Source: REEB95 sp035648735
GTDB taxonomy: Bacteria > Pseudomonadota > Alphaproteobacteria > ATCC43930 > CGMCC-115725
Direction of reading: 5' to 3'
Assembly: GCA_035648735.1 (NCBI GenBank)
Contig: DASRKX010000058.1
Location: forward strand, 1-31,799
DNA: 31,799 nucleotides
The first letter of the stretch is position 1; each line of letters begins with the position of its first letter. The translations under genes and the position numbers were made by a program. Below, in pieces: positions 16,283-23,970 of this stretch. The notes under the pieces are model-generated. The model had not been told where the DNA came from, did not search any database, and worked only from the letters and a program-made list of their open reading frames with translations.

Positions 16283-17274
16283 TACTTGCCTTCCTTGGGC
16301 TCGACGTGGCCGCCGAAGCCCTTGCGCATGGCGGAAAGCAGCTTGTCGGCGAAGCTGTGCTCCTCGCGCGAGCGAAAGCGCGCGAACAGCGCCGCCGCGA
16401 GAACGTCCACCGGCACCGATTCCGCGATCGCCGCCTCGATCGTCCAGCGGCCTTCGCCCGAATCCTCGACATAGCCGGAGAAGCCGGCAAGCGCCTCGTC
16501 GCCGGCGAGCGCCGCGGCGGTCAAGTCAAGCAGCCAGGAAGAAATGACGCTGCCGCGCCGCCAGACTTCGGCGATGTCCGGCAGGTTGAGGGTGAATTGC
16601 TGTTCCGCCGGCAGTGTTTCCTTGGCGGCGTTTTTCAGGACGTTGAAGCCCTCGGCATAGGCCTGCATCATTCCGTATTCGATGCCGTTATGCACCATCT
16701 TGACGAAATGACCTGCGCCATTCGGGCCGGCATGGATGTAGCCTTGCTCGGCGCGCTTGTCGCGGCCCTTGCCCGCGCGGCTGGGCGTCGCCGGGATATC
16801 GCCGCGGCCGGGCGCCAGCGTAGCGAAGATCGGATCGAGCCGGTCGATGATTTCCTTCTCGCCGCCGATCATCAGGCAATAGCCGCGCTCGAAGCCCCAG
16901 ACGCCGCCGCTGGTGCCGGCATCGACGTAGTGGAGGCCTTTCTCGGCTAGCGCCTTGGCGCGGCGGATATCGTCGAGCCAGTTCGAATTGCCGCCGTCGA
17001 TGACGATGTCGCCCTTTTCGAGCAGGCGGCCGAGCTCGGCCACGGTGTCCTCGGTCGGCCCGCCGGCCGGCAGCATCACCCACACGGCGCGGGGCGCCTT
17101 GAGCCGCTTGACCAAATCGCCGATATCGGCGGCGCCGGTCACGCTTTTTTCCTTGGCGAGCGCGCTGGTCGCCGTCGCCGCCCTGTCGAAGACGACGCAT
17201 TCGTGGCCGTGTGTGGTCAGGCGGCGCACGATATTGCCGCCCATCCGGCCCAATCCGATGACACCAAGCTGCAT
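16282..17274 (-). CDS. gnd: 6-phosphogluconate dehydrogenase, decarboxylating, short form
   Basis: This enzyme converts 6-phosphogluconate to ribulose-5-phosphate and CO2. At 330 residues it is the short, GntZ/YqeC-like form (often NAD+-dependent) and not the 470-residue enzyme. The Rossmann motif GLGRMGGN is at 7-14, GGNSN at 94-98, SGG at 122-124 and the catalytic KMVHNGIEY at 192-200 (Lys192, Asn196, Glu199). An insertion of basic residues (about 155-177, RAGKGRDKR) lies before the catalytic helix. It is first in the operon gnd-zwf-pgl-glucokinase. The promoter is not evident; the upstream 40 nt hold a weak GGAA-type Shine-Dalgarno. Confidence 0.94.
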   Translation of the reverse strand: MQLGVIGLGRMGGNIVRRLTTHGHECVVFDRAATATSALAKEKSVTGAADIGDLVKRLKAPRAVWVMLPAGGPTEDTVAELGRLLEKGDIVIDGGNSNWLDDIRRAKALAEKGLHYVDAGTSGGVWGFERGYCLMIGGEKEIIDRLDPIFATLAPGRGDIPATPSRAGKGRDKRAEQGYIHAGPNGAGHFVKMVHNGIEYGMMQAYAEGFNVLKNAAKETLPAEQQFTLNLPDIAEVWRRGSVISSWLLDLTAAALAGDEALAGFSGYVEDSGEGRWTIEAAIAESVPVDVLAAALFARFRSREEHSFADKLLSAMRKGFGGHVEPKEGK

Positions 17275-17314
17275 AGGAGTTCCATTGGCCGCGCCGCGCG
17301 GCCGACCGGATAGC

Positions 17315-17395
17315 CTACTGCATGTAGCTGCGTAGCATCCAGGCCTGCTTGGCGTGGCACTGCAGGCGCTTGATCAAGATGTCACCGAGCGCAGC
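17315..17395 (-). pseudogene. Probable 3' remnant of a dps (DNA-protecting ferritin) gene
   Basis: The last 25 or so codons of this minus-strand frame (GDILIKRLQC, then HAKQAWMLRSYMQ) closely resemble the C-terminus of alphaproteobacterial Dps proteins (TADLL...HEK-AWMLRS). Nothing like the rest of Dps (about 160 residues) is visible upstream in any minus-strand frame. The larger open frame to 17707 runs into the sigma-factor gene on the other strand and has no Dps character there. Dps is a common EcfG target, so a remnant beside ecfG is plausible. Confidence 0.45.
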
Positions 17396-17642
17396 GTTCC
17401 GACATTCGTTCCGCCAGCAGTACGTGAGCACCGACGGGTGCCAAGTACGGCGGAAATAAGACGGGTCGCCGGAAATCGGCGGCGTATCCCGGCGTGATAA
17501 TTCTGTGATTAGGGGTTTTCCCCGATATCGGACTTTTCCATTTCCACATCTAATCGCCCGTGTCGCGCCGCTTCGGGTTTGGCGGTAACGACCCGGCGGT
17601 GCTACGGACGCCGGACCGTGTTGAAGAAAAAGGAGGAAAAGC
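17396..17642. other. Gene-free stretch upstream of ecfG
   Basis: Apart from the dps-like fragment at its left end, the interval between gnd and ecfG shows no gene. It must hold the sigma-factor promoter. The only stress-promoter-like sequence is GGAAA, 17 nt, CGTG at 17471-17496, two mismatches from consensus. A strong AGGAGG (17631-17636) precedes the ecfG start. Confidence 0.5.
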
Positions 17643-18254
17643 ATGGCCACCGAGATTGCCACCGATATCATCCAGTATCTGCCACATCTGCGTGCCTTCG
17701 CGCGCATGCTCGCTCAGGACCGCACGCTGGCCGACGACCTGGTCCAGGAAACCGTGCTCAGGGCCATAAGCCACGCCAACCAGTTTCAGCCCGGCACTAA
17801 CCTCAAGGCTTGGCTCACCACCATTCTCCGCAACGCCTATTTCACGGAAAAACGCAGCCAGGGGCGGCTCGCTCAGCTCGGCACCGAGATCAACATCGAA
17901 TCGACGACGGTGCATGGCGAGCAGGAATGGCATCTGCGCATGCGCGATTTTGAATGCGCCTTCAACACGCTTCCCGCCGTTCAGCGCGAGGCTTTGGTGC
18001 TGGTGGGCGCCAGCGGATTCTCCTACGAGCAGGCTGCGGAGATGGCGCATTGCGCCGTCGGCACGATGAAGAGCCGCGTGTCCCGCGCGCGATTGCAGCT
18101 CCAGACACTGCTTGAGGGCTCGGAAGGAAAGAATGGCGCCCGTGCCGTCCCGCCGGCGCAACTCAATTGGCGCAATATGCATCTGCGCGATTGGGAGCAC
18201 CTGATGGGCCCGCGCGAGCCGCAGCCCGCCCCGATCCCGACCCCGGTCACCTGA
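17643..18254 (+). CDS. ecfG: EcfG-type ECF sigma factor of the general stress response
   Basis: This 203-residue sigma factor should direct RNA polymerase to GGAAC-N16/17-CGTT promoters. Region 2 spans about residues 8-78, with DDLVQETVLRAISHANQF then LKAWLTTILRNAYF, the form seen in EcfG/ECF15 members. Region 4 spans about 105-160, with LPAVQREALVLVGASGFSY and EQAAEMAHCAVGTMKSRVSRA as the -35 recognition helices. A Pro-rich C-terminal tail (about 165-203) is longer than usual. No zinc-finger anti-sigma gene follows; instead a nepR-like gene lies 380 bp downstream on the same strand, as expected for the NepR/PhyR partner-switch system. A perfect AGGAGG Shine-Dalgarno precedes the ATG. Confidence 0.9.
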   Translation: MATEIATDIIQYLPHLRAFARMLAQDRTLADDLVQETVLRAISHANQFQPGTNLKAWLTTILRNAYFTEKRSQGRLAQLGTEINIESTTVHGEQEWHLRMRDFECAFNTLPAVQREALVLVGASGFSYEQAAEMAHCAVGTMKSRVSRARLQLQTLLEGSEGKNGARAVPPAQLNWRNMHLRDWEHLMGPREPQPAPIPTPVT

Positions 18255-18299
18255 AAGGCGTCCCGCCTTACGCGGCGGGGTCCAATCCTCGGATAAATA

Positions 18300-18332
18300 A
18301 CTCGGCGCTGGCGATATTCGCCGGCGCCGAGT
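18300..18332 (+). terminator. Strong hairpin terminator after ecfG
   Basis: A 14-bp stem with a single G-T wobble closes a 5-nt loop (ATATT); arms ACTCGGCGC... and ...GCGCCGAGT lie 46 bases past the ecfG stop. It is followed by CGCTTTCG, only a short T run. It probably ends the sigma-factor transcript, so nepR has its own promoter. Confidence 0.65.
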
Positions 18333-18635
18333 CGCTTTCGGGCCTATCTTCCGAGCCGGCTCGGCGATTTTCCCGGCAACTCGCATTGCGACGCCGGCGG
18401 CCCTGTTGTTTCTCAATGGCCCACTCCGAAAACACTCAGTTTCCCCGGGAAATGCGGTATTTCCGCGGGTGTGCCCCATTTTCGACATTTTTTTGACCCA
18501 GTGCGGAACCAATCGCCGGCGCGGCTATTGAATCGTGTGTCCACCGGATCTTTGGGGGAGCCGGGGGAAATGAAAGATGCTAACAAAATCAGGGTCTTAT
18601 ATGCATACCGCAATCGAGCGGAGTTAAGGGGAGAA
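18333..18635. other. Intergenic region between the ecfG terminator and nepR
   Basis: No gene is supported here. It holds an inverted repeat, GGAAAT-GCGGT-ATTTCC (18448-18464), with flanking CCC/GGG, which could be an operator. A GGAAC at 18507-18511 has no CGTT at 16-17 nt, so no consensus stress promoter is seen. Further ATG codons in the nepR frame (such as 18570) lie upstream of the chosen start. Confidence 0.5.
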
Positions 18636-18833
18636 ATGATGTTCCCGCCAACCTTGTCCGTGCGTTTATCGCTGTCCGATGGGGGCGATCGCTCTGCCAA
18701 TGCCGCGATCGATGCCACGCTGGCTGCCGACCTCCAGGAGCTTGTGGCCCGGCAATTGAAGCGGCTCTATGGCGCCTATGCCGCCGAGCCGATCCCGCAA
18801 TCCTTGCTGGATTTGTTGCGGCACGCCGCCTGA
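18636..18833 (+). CDS. nepR: NepR-like anti-sigma factor
   Basis: This 65-residue protein matches NepR, the anti-sigma factor that holds EcfG inactive. The core helix ADLQELVARQLKRLYGAY and the second segment AEPIPQSLLDLL (about 31-61) carry the family's QL-x-LY and EP-x-P-x3-L-x2-LL spacing; the N-terminus is variable, as usual. The ATG at 18636 was chosen because AAGGGGAG lies about 3-10 nt upstream and the family is normally 60-70 residues; longer frames from 18471 or 18570 would add unrelated sequence. It lies beyond a terminator downstream of ecfG on the same strand. Confidence 0.8.
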   Translation: MMFPPTLSVRLSLSDGGDRSANAAIDATLAADLQELVARQLKRLYGAYAAEPIPQSLLDLLRHAA

Positions 18834-18917
18834 CCGGCCGGGGCGCCGTCAAACCGCTAGCTAACGCTTCGGTGAAACCTTCATCGCCGGGTCTTCGCCG
18901 CGGCTGCTGCGGCCAGT

Positions 18918-19451
18918 TCAGCGCGCGTCGGCGAGAATCTCGATATAGACGGGGGCGAGGCCGCGCTGCTTCATGCCGAGCTTCGTCGCCGCCGCCGGTG
19001 TGACGTCGATGACGCGGCCGCGGCGAAACGGGCCACGATCGTTGACGCGAACTACGACGCTGCGGCCGTTGCGCAGGTTGGTGACCCGCAAATGCGTATT
19101 GAAGGGCAGCACGCGCGACGCGGCCGTGAGTTCCGCTTCGTTGAATTTCTCGCCATTGGCAGTTCGGTCGAAGACGGAGGATTCGCCATACCAGGAGGCA
19201 TAGCCCATGCGCAGCTTGCGGCGGTCGTGGCACGAGGCGAATACGACCTCGACGGGTTTTGCGGCGGGCTCGGTCACGGCGCTCGGCGCCGGTTGCCGCG
19301 TAGGCGCCGCGTTAACCGCAATTGTGGAAACCGTGAGGGCGGGCATGTCTTGCGGTGTACATATCGGTACGAGCGCCACGGCCGCGCCGAAGAGGGCGAC
19401 CAGCGAGCCAGCGGCCGCCCCACGTCCCAGGAATCGCCGGCGCAAATTCAT
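18918..19451 (-). CDS. rlpA: RlpA-like septal/cell-wall protein (double-psi beta-barrel)
   Basis: RlpA-family proteins are exported lytic transglycosylases or cell-wall-binding proteins with a double-psi beta-barrel. The 177-residue protein begins with a basic N-terminus and a hydrophobic export helix (about 14-32). The barrel region (about 85-170) includes GYASWYGESSVFDRTANGE, the central LPFNTHLRVTNLRNG and VVVRVNDRGPF with the conserved Asp, then RVIDVTPAAA. There is no SPOR domain and no clear lipobox Cys in the usual place. The ATG at 19451 was chosen for the GAGG about 8 nt upstream; a frame to 19547 exists. It lies 140 nt downstream of sod on the same strand. Confidence 0.85.
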   Translation of the reverse strand: MNLRRRFLGRGAAAGSLVALFGAAVALVPICTPQDMPALTVSTIAVNAAPTRQPAPSAVTEPAAKPVEVVFASCHDRRKLRMGYASWYGESSVFDRTANGEKFNEAELTAASRVLPFNTHLRVTNLRNGRSVVVRVNDRGPFRRGRVIDVTPAAATKLGMKQRGLAPVYIEILADAR

Positions 19452-19591
19452 CCCTACAACCTCTTGACGCATATCAAGTTTCCAGCGCGGGTAAAATACA
19501 CGAAGACACCGCGTGCCACAACCTATCGCAACGGACCAAATCTTCATAAACGGCGCCGCAAGCCGTCATTGTCTTGCCGGCCGTTACCGAA

Positions 19592-20218
19592 TTATTCGGC
19601 GGCGGTGCCGTGCGCCGCACGGCTGCGCCGCAGGTTCTCGGCCGCGAAGTCCCAATTGGCGAGATGACCGAGGAACGCTTCAATGAAATCGGGGCGGCGG
19701 TTTTGATAGTCGAGATAATAAGCATGCTCCCACACGTCATAGGTAAGGAGCGGCGTCGTCCCCTGCATCAGGGGATCCTCCGCGTCGCCGGTCTTCGTCA
19801 CTTTGAGCTTGCCGTGATCGAGCACGAGCCAAGCCCAGCCGCTGCCGAATTGGGTCTCGCCGGCGGCCTTGAATTCCTGATGAAACTTGTCATAGCCGCC
19901 AAACGCCTGGTCGATGGCCTGCGCCAGATCGCCGGCCGGCTTGCCGCCACCCTTGGGCTTCATCGAATGCCAGAAGAAATTGTGGTTCCAGACCTGCGCC
20001 ACGTTGTTGAACAGCGTCTTCTTCGATTCATCGCGCGCGGTGGCGCGGATGATCTCTTCGAGCGACTTGTTGGCCAGTGGCGAGTCCTTCAGCAGTTTGT
20101 TGGCCGTATCGACATAGGATTTGTGATGCTTGCCGTGATGGAACTCAAGGGTGCGGGCCGACATCTGCGGCTCAAGCGCATCCTGGGGATAGGGCAGGGG
20201 CAGGAGTTCGATAGCCAT
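19592..20218 (-). CDS. sodB: Superoxide dismutase, Fe type
   Basis: This enzyme dismutates superoxide to O2 and H2O2 in the cytosol. The 208-residue protein has the four metal ligands His27 (FHHGKHH), His79 (QVWNHNFFW), Asp161 and His165 (DVWEHAYY). The AQVWNHNFFW form and FGSGWAWLV favour iron over manganese. There is no signal peptide. The C-terminus is slightly extended and Ala/Arg-rich. The start at ATG 20218 (MAIELLPLPYP) is the family start; a frame to 20263 adds 15 unrelated residues. A perfect EcfG-type promoter (20272-20296) lies about 55 nt upstream, so it is probably induced in the general stress response. Confidence 0.95.
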   Translation of the reverse strand: MAIELLPLPYPQDALEPQMSARTLEFHHGKHHKSYVDTANKLLKDSPLANKSLEEIIRATARDESKKTLFNNVAQVWNHNFFWHSMKPKGGGKPAGDLAQAIDQAFGGYDKFHQEFKAAGETQFGSGWAWLVLDHGKLKVTKTGDAEDPLMQGTTPLLTYDVWEHAYYLDYQNRRPDFIEAFLGHLANWDFAAENLRRSRAAHGTAAE

Positions 20219-20271
20219 GCAAAACCTCGATTGCTGGAACCGGCGCCCGGAACGGCGCCTCAACCCAGGAC

Positions 20272-20296
20272 AACGGCCGGTTCGGCTATGGGTTCC
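20272..20296 (-). promoter_or_regulatory. EcfG-type promoter of sodB
   Basis: On the minus strand GGAAC (20296-20292) and CGTT (20275-20272) are 16 nt apart. Transcription should start near 20265, leaving a leader of about 47 nt before the ATG at 20218. Confidence 0.75.
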
Positions 20297-20434
20297 CTGG
20301 GATAGAGCAAGAGGAGGCCAAGCGTCGCGCCGGGGAACCTTGGCGACCTGCTTTTCATTTGGGTCTGGCGAGCCCTATAGTTTGCCAGGTCCCTTCGTTG
20401 GTCTTGCGGCTGGTCTTGCGAACGGGAGGCCTTA

Positions 20435-21271
20435 ATGAGCATGGAATTCGGAGAAATCGGGGCGGGCGTGCCCTGGTCAATGAATGAGATTCCTTACGGG
20501 GAACTTGACCGCGTGGCCGTCGGCGAGGACACGCTGCTCTTTCACATCGTGGCTTCCGCGTCCTTCGTCGAGATCACTTCGGATCTCTATACGCGCAACC
20601 TGATTGAATATTTCCGTGGCGACGATGAGGTCGTCGACTGGCTGGCGAACCATTGGGAGCCGGAAGAGTTGCAGCACGGGGCGTCGCTCAAGCGCTATGT
20701 TCAGATCGCGTGGCCCGCCTTCGATTGGGAATCCGCTTATCGCAGTTTCCTCGTCGAATACGCGCATTTCTGCAAGCTCGAGCAGCTGGCGCCGACCCGC
20801 GCGCTTGAGATGGCGGCGCGCTGCGTCGTCGAAACCGGCACCGCGACCTTCTATCGCACGCTGTCGGATGCCGCGCCCGAGCCCGTCCTGCGCGAAATCA
20901 CTGCGAAGATCAGCGCGGATGAGGTGCGTCACTACAAGAATTTTTACCACTTCTTCCGCAAGTACCGGGATTCCGAGCGCCCCGGCCGTACCTCGGTGCT
21001 GCGTACGCTGTGGGGCCGCGCCATGGAGGTCGACGCGGAAGACGCTTATGTCGCCTTCAAGCACGTCTATCTCGCCACCCACCCCGACACGGAATTTCAG
21101 GCGGCCGATTACGCCGCTTTTCGCGAGGGCTTCCGCCGGCTCGCCAAGCCTTACTTTCCGTACGAGATGGCGATGAAGATGCTGCTGCAGCCGTTGGGAT
21201 TGGCGCCCGCGCTCCGCCGTGTCGTGTTGCCGCCGGTGACCTCGGCGACGCGCATGTTGCTGTTCCGCTGA
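20435..21271 (+). CDS. Ferritin-like diiron protein (acyl-ACP desaturase-type fold)
   Basis: This 278-residue protein has a complete set of carboxylate-bridged diiron ligands in four helices: Glu46, Glu78-x2-His81 (EELQH), Glu133 (VVETG) and Glu163-x2-His166 (DEVRH). This is the arrangement of ferritin-like oxidases and acyl-ACP desaturase relatives. The C-terminal 90 residues are basic and hydrophobic, which may place it at the membrane. The substrate is unknown; desaturase, oxygenase or peroxide/iron handling are all possible. GGGAGG precedes the ATG. It is divergent from sodB, and a near-consensus stress promoter (GGAAC, 17 nt, CATT at 20334-20359) lies about 75 nt upstream, suggesting co-regulation. 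Confidence 0.78.
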   Translation: MSMEFGEIGAGVPWSMNEIPYGELDRVAVGEDTLLFHIVASASFVEITSDLYTRNLIEYFRGDDEVVDWLANHWEPEELQHGASLKRYVQIAWPAFDWESAYRSFLVEYAHFCKLEQLAPTRALEMAARCVVETGTATFYRTLSDAAPEPVLREITAKISADEVRHYKNFYHFFRKYRDSERPGRTSVLRTLWGRAMEVDAEDAYVAFKHVYLATHPDTEFQAADYAAFREGFRRLAKPYFPYEMAMKMLLQPLGLAPALRRVVLPPVTSATRMLLFR

Positions 21272-21277
21272 AGCGGC

Positions 21278-22015
21278 CTAGGAAAGGCGCTTGAACGGAA
21301 TGCCGGCGCGGTTGCACCAGCCTTCCCAGGCGCGATCGAAGCCCTCGGACGGCTTACCTTTGGACTGCCGCGCTAGGATTTTCTCGATTTCGCCCGGGCT
21401 CAGGAAATTGATCTTCTTACCGAAGCGTAGCGCGTCCATTTGCAGATGCGCGTTGATCTCGAGATAGATCGCGATATAGACCGCCTCGCGCAGGGAGCGG
21501 CCGGCAACGACGGAGCCGTGGCCGCGCATCAGCGCGCCGGCGCCGCCGCCCACGGTTTGCGCGAGGTCGCGGCCCTGCGCCATGTCCAAGACCAGCATGT
21601 CGGTGTCGTCGAAATTGGTGCGGGGCTCCCATAGGGGAACCTCCGCCCCGATCGCCGCTGCCATGTGCAGCACCGGCCGCAGCGTCTCGCCGGCGATGCC
21701 GAAGGGAATGACGCTTGGGCTGTGACTGTGCACCACGGCGTTGATGTCCTTGCGCGCTTCATAGAGTGCGCCGTGGATGAAGCGTTCGTTATACGGCTTC
21801 CGTCCGCGCCCATCGACCGGCTCCCCCGCCAGGGTAAATTCCATGACGTCGGCGGCCTCGATGCATTCGGGCGGCCGCGCGCGGGACAGCAGGTAATGCC
21901 CGGGCTCCTGCGGATGGCGCAGACTGACATGGCCGAAGCTGTCGACGACGCCTTGCGCCGCCAGTATGCGGTTGGCGGCAACCAGATCGTCGATATGCGC
22001 TTCGAGCGTGGCCAT
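21278..22015 (-). CDS. Class II aldolase/adducin-family protein, probable decarboxylase or aldolase
   Basis: This 245-residue protein has the zinc-site pattern of class II (fuculose-phosphate) aldolases: ERFIHGALY with the catalytic Glu, HSHSPSVIPFG with two His, and MRGHG with a further His. In aromatic catabolism, members of this family act as decarboxylases of dihydroxylated aromatic acids (3,4-dihydroxyphthalate decarboxylase is the known case). It is last in a minus-strand operon behind the dioxygenase beta and alpha subunits, 4 nt after the beta stop, which supports that role. The ATG at 22015 fits the family start; a frame to 22066 exists. A paralogue of the same length lies at 25014. 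Confidence 0.85.
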   Translation of the reverse strand: MATLEAHIDDLVAANRILAAQGVVDSFGHVSLRHPQEPGHYLLSRARPPECIEAADVMEFTLAGEPVDGRGRKPYNERFIHGALYEARKDINAVVHSHSPSVIPFGIAGETLRPVLHMAAAIGAEVPLWEPRTNFDDTDMLVLDMAQGRDLAQTVGGGAGALMRGHGSVVAGRSLREAVYIAIYLEINAHLQMDALRFGKKINFLSPGEIEKILARQSKGKPSEGFDRAWEGWCNRAGIPFKRLS

Positions 22016-22019
22016 CGGA

Positions 22020-22526
22020 TCAGAGAATAAAGCTGATGGAACCGAGCGCGCCGAGCTCCTGCGCATCGAGAATCACGCGACGCTCCTTGAGGCGCAGGCC
22101 TTCGGCGGTGCGGCGCAGCACGAAGCGGTAGGTGCCGACGTATTCACGCATGCGCTCGAAACGGCGGTAGCGCCAGCAGGCGAAATTGGCGGTCACCGTG
22201 ACCAGATCGTCCTCGGCGCCCAGGATGCGCACATTGCCGATCAGCCGCCTGGTGCGCGACGGCGGATGCTCGGCATGGCAATTGGGATCGGTAATGCGGA
22301 TGACGCGCTCTCGGAGCCGCTTGATGTCGTCGGCGATGGTGAAGAGCGTGTCGCGATGGTCCGCGTCGGGCTTGTCGTTGGGCGGCACGAGATATGTCGC
22401 GTCCTCGGTCAGCACCCCGAGCCATTCCTCGAGACGCCATTCGTCGAGCAGCGCAGCCTCGTGAAAGAGGAAATCCTCGACCTCGGCACGGGTCACGGTT
22501 CGGGCGCGGAGCGCCGAATCGGCCAT
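22020..22526 (-). CDS. Aromatic-ring-hydroxylating dioxygenase, beta (small) subunit
   Basis: This 168-residue protein is the structural small subunit of a Rieske non-haem iron dioxygenase. It has the SnoaL/NTF2-like cone fold pattern with EVEDFLFHEAALLDEWRLEEWL near the N-terminus, then LTEDATYLVP, and ends with VILDAQE. Length and order after the alpha gene are typical. The ATG overlaps the alpha stop by one base (TGATG); a GTG one codon earlier is also possible. GGAGGGGG lies in the right place upstream. Confidence 0.93.
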   Translation of the reverse strand: MADSALRARTVTRAEVEDFLFHEAALLDEWRLEEWLGVLTEDATYLVPPNDKPDADHRDTLFTIADDIKRLRERVIRITDPNCHAEHPPSRTRRLIGNVRILGAEDDLVTVTANFACWRYRRFERMREYVGTYRFVLRRTAEGLRLKERRVILDAQELGALGSISFIL

Positions 22527-23818
22527 CACGCCCCCTCCATCAGCTTATTCCAATGGCGCCAGAAGATGCGCAGATGGTGCTCGTCGCTGTTGAGAAAATC
22601 GCTGTCCTTGCCCATGCCGCGCGACATCTCCGACCACGGCACCTCTTGCCAATTAGCCAGGCCCTGCTGCACTAGCTCGAGCGCCTCGATGTCGTCGGGT
22701 GTCGCGAACCCGCCGGGACCGTAGAAAGTGAGGAAGGCGTCGAGCCGCCGTGCCCGCGCGCCGGCGCTCTCTTCGGCCGGGCCCAGCGCCCAGGCGGTGA
22801 CCTGCATCTTCGCCGGGCCGACAGGAAAGAAGGTGCGCACCGTTACCGACGAGCCGTCATTGATGACCAAATTGGGAAAGATCACCAGATTGCGGTTGGT
22901 GTCGGCGACGCGCGCCGCGCGCTCCGGCCCGAGCCGCGCCACCAGCTCGGCGCGGATCGCATCGATCTCGGATTTGGCGTCCTCGCCATAGATCGGGATC
23001 CATTTCGCCACTGGACGGCCGCGGAAATTAACGTTGTCGGTGGTGAAATTGCCGCTGCCGAGATCGATGGCGAGGCCTTTCGTCGGCAGCAGCATGCCGG
23101 CCTCCTTCGAGGGCCGCACGTCGACCCCGGAATTTTTCATGTAGTTGAGCCAGGTCGAATGCGTCGTCGGCAGATGATAGTCGTCGACGCTGTTTTCGAC
23201 CATCAGCTTCCAGTTGGCGGCGATATCGTATTCCTGCGTGCCGGCGATGATCTCCATCCGGCCGGAAGGCGACTGGTCGATGACGAGATCGATATAGTCT
23301 GTGGCGCGGCCGAGATAGTCGACGAGGGGTTGTGCCGCGCGATCGAGATTGAGGAACCAAAAATCACGATAGGCTTCGAAGCGTGGCGGCGGCGTCAGAC
23401 CCCATTGGTTCTTGTCGAAGGAAGGGGCGTAGGCATCGGCGCCGGGCACGGCGGCCAGCCTGCCGTCATTGTGATAACTCCAGCCGTGATAGATGCAATT
23501 GAAGCGGCGCGTGTTGCCGCTGCGCTCGCGGCAGACGACGGCGCCGCGGTGCCGACAGGTATTGAGATGGCAGCGAATATTTCCGTCGCTGTCGCGGCAC
23601 AAGATCACCGGCCGGCCGGCGACGCGGCGGGTGACGAAATCGCCCGGTTGTTTCAGCTCGGAACCATGGCCGACATAGATCCATGAACGGGCGAAGATCG
23701 CGCGCTGTTCATGGTCCAGGATTTCCGGCGAAACCAGCACTTCACGATTGAGCAGGAAGCGCTTATTGGCAGGGTCGTCGACGATATAGCCGGGTTTGCG
23801 CGGCAGCCGTGAATCCAT
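22526..23818 (-). CDS. Aromatic-ring-hydroxylating dioxygenase, alpha (large) subunit, Rieske
   Basis: This is the catalytic subunit, which adds O2 to an aromatic ring to give a cis-dihydrodiol. Numbering from the ATG at 23818 (430 residues), the Rieske [2Fe-2S] centre is Cys88-x-His90 and Cys108-x2-His111, and the mononuclear iron site is in NSVDDYHLPTTH, with bridging Asp212 or Asp213 and ligands His215 and His220. An Asp in the late PDDIEALE segment is the likely third ligand. Sequence around these sites is close to benzoate/anthranilate/salicylate-type oxygenases acting on carboxylated rings. A start at 23860 would add 14 residues; neither has a decisive Shine-Dalgarno. Neither a ferredoxin nor a reductase gene is in the window. 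Confidence 0.93.
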   Translation of the reverse strand: MDSRLPRKPGYIVDDPANKRFLLNREVLVSPEILDHEQRAIFARSWIYVGHGSELKQPGDFVTRRVAGRPVILCRDSDGNIRCHLNTCRHRGAVVCRERSGNTRRFNCIYHGWSYHNDGRLAAVPGADAYAPSFDKNQWGLTPPPRFEAYRDFWFLNLDRAAQPLVDYLGRATDYIDLVIDQSPSGRMEIIAGTQEYDIAANWKLMVENSVDDYHLPTTHSTWLNYMKNSGVDVRPSKEAGMLLPTKGLAIDLGSGNFTTDNVNFRGRPVAKWIPIYGEDAKSEIDAIRAELVARLGPERAARVADTNRNLVIFPNLVINDGSSVTVRTFFPVGPAKMQVTAWALGPAEESAGARARRLDAFLTFYGPGGFATPDDIEALELVQQGLANWQEVPWSEMSRGMGKDSDFLNSDEHHLRIFWRHWNKLMEGA

Positions 23819-23970
23819 GGGCGAGGCTCTTCCTCGAGCGGCGGTCGGGTGCGACATCATGGGCGTTCCGCCGACGAAGTCAACGCGACGAGCGCCGCGA
23901 TTTGGTGATGGACAGCCCCCGCACGCGCTCGGATATTAGCCGCCGGCGAAACGTCAGGAGACGGCCAAAA

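Noticed and set aside
17471..17496. GGAAA-N17-CGTG upstream of ecfG as an autoregulatory stress promoter
   Set aside because: Two mismatches from the consensus in a GC-rich region; too weak to list, though EcfG autoregulation is common.
17315..17707. A 130-residue minus-strand open frame as a real gene
   Set aside because: Its first third lies antisense to the sigma-factor start and upstream region, and only its last 25 or so codons look like protein (Dps tail). Annotated as a remnant instead.
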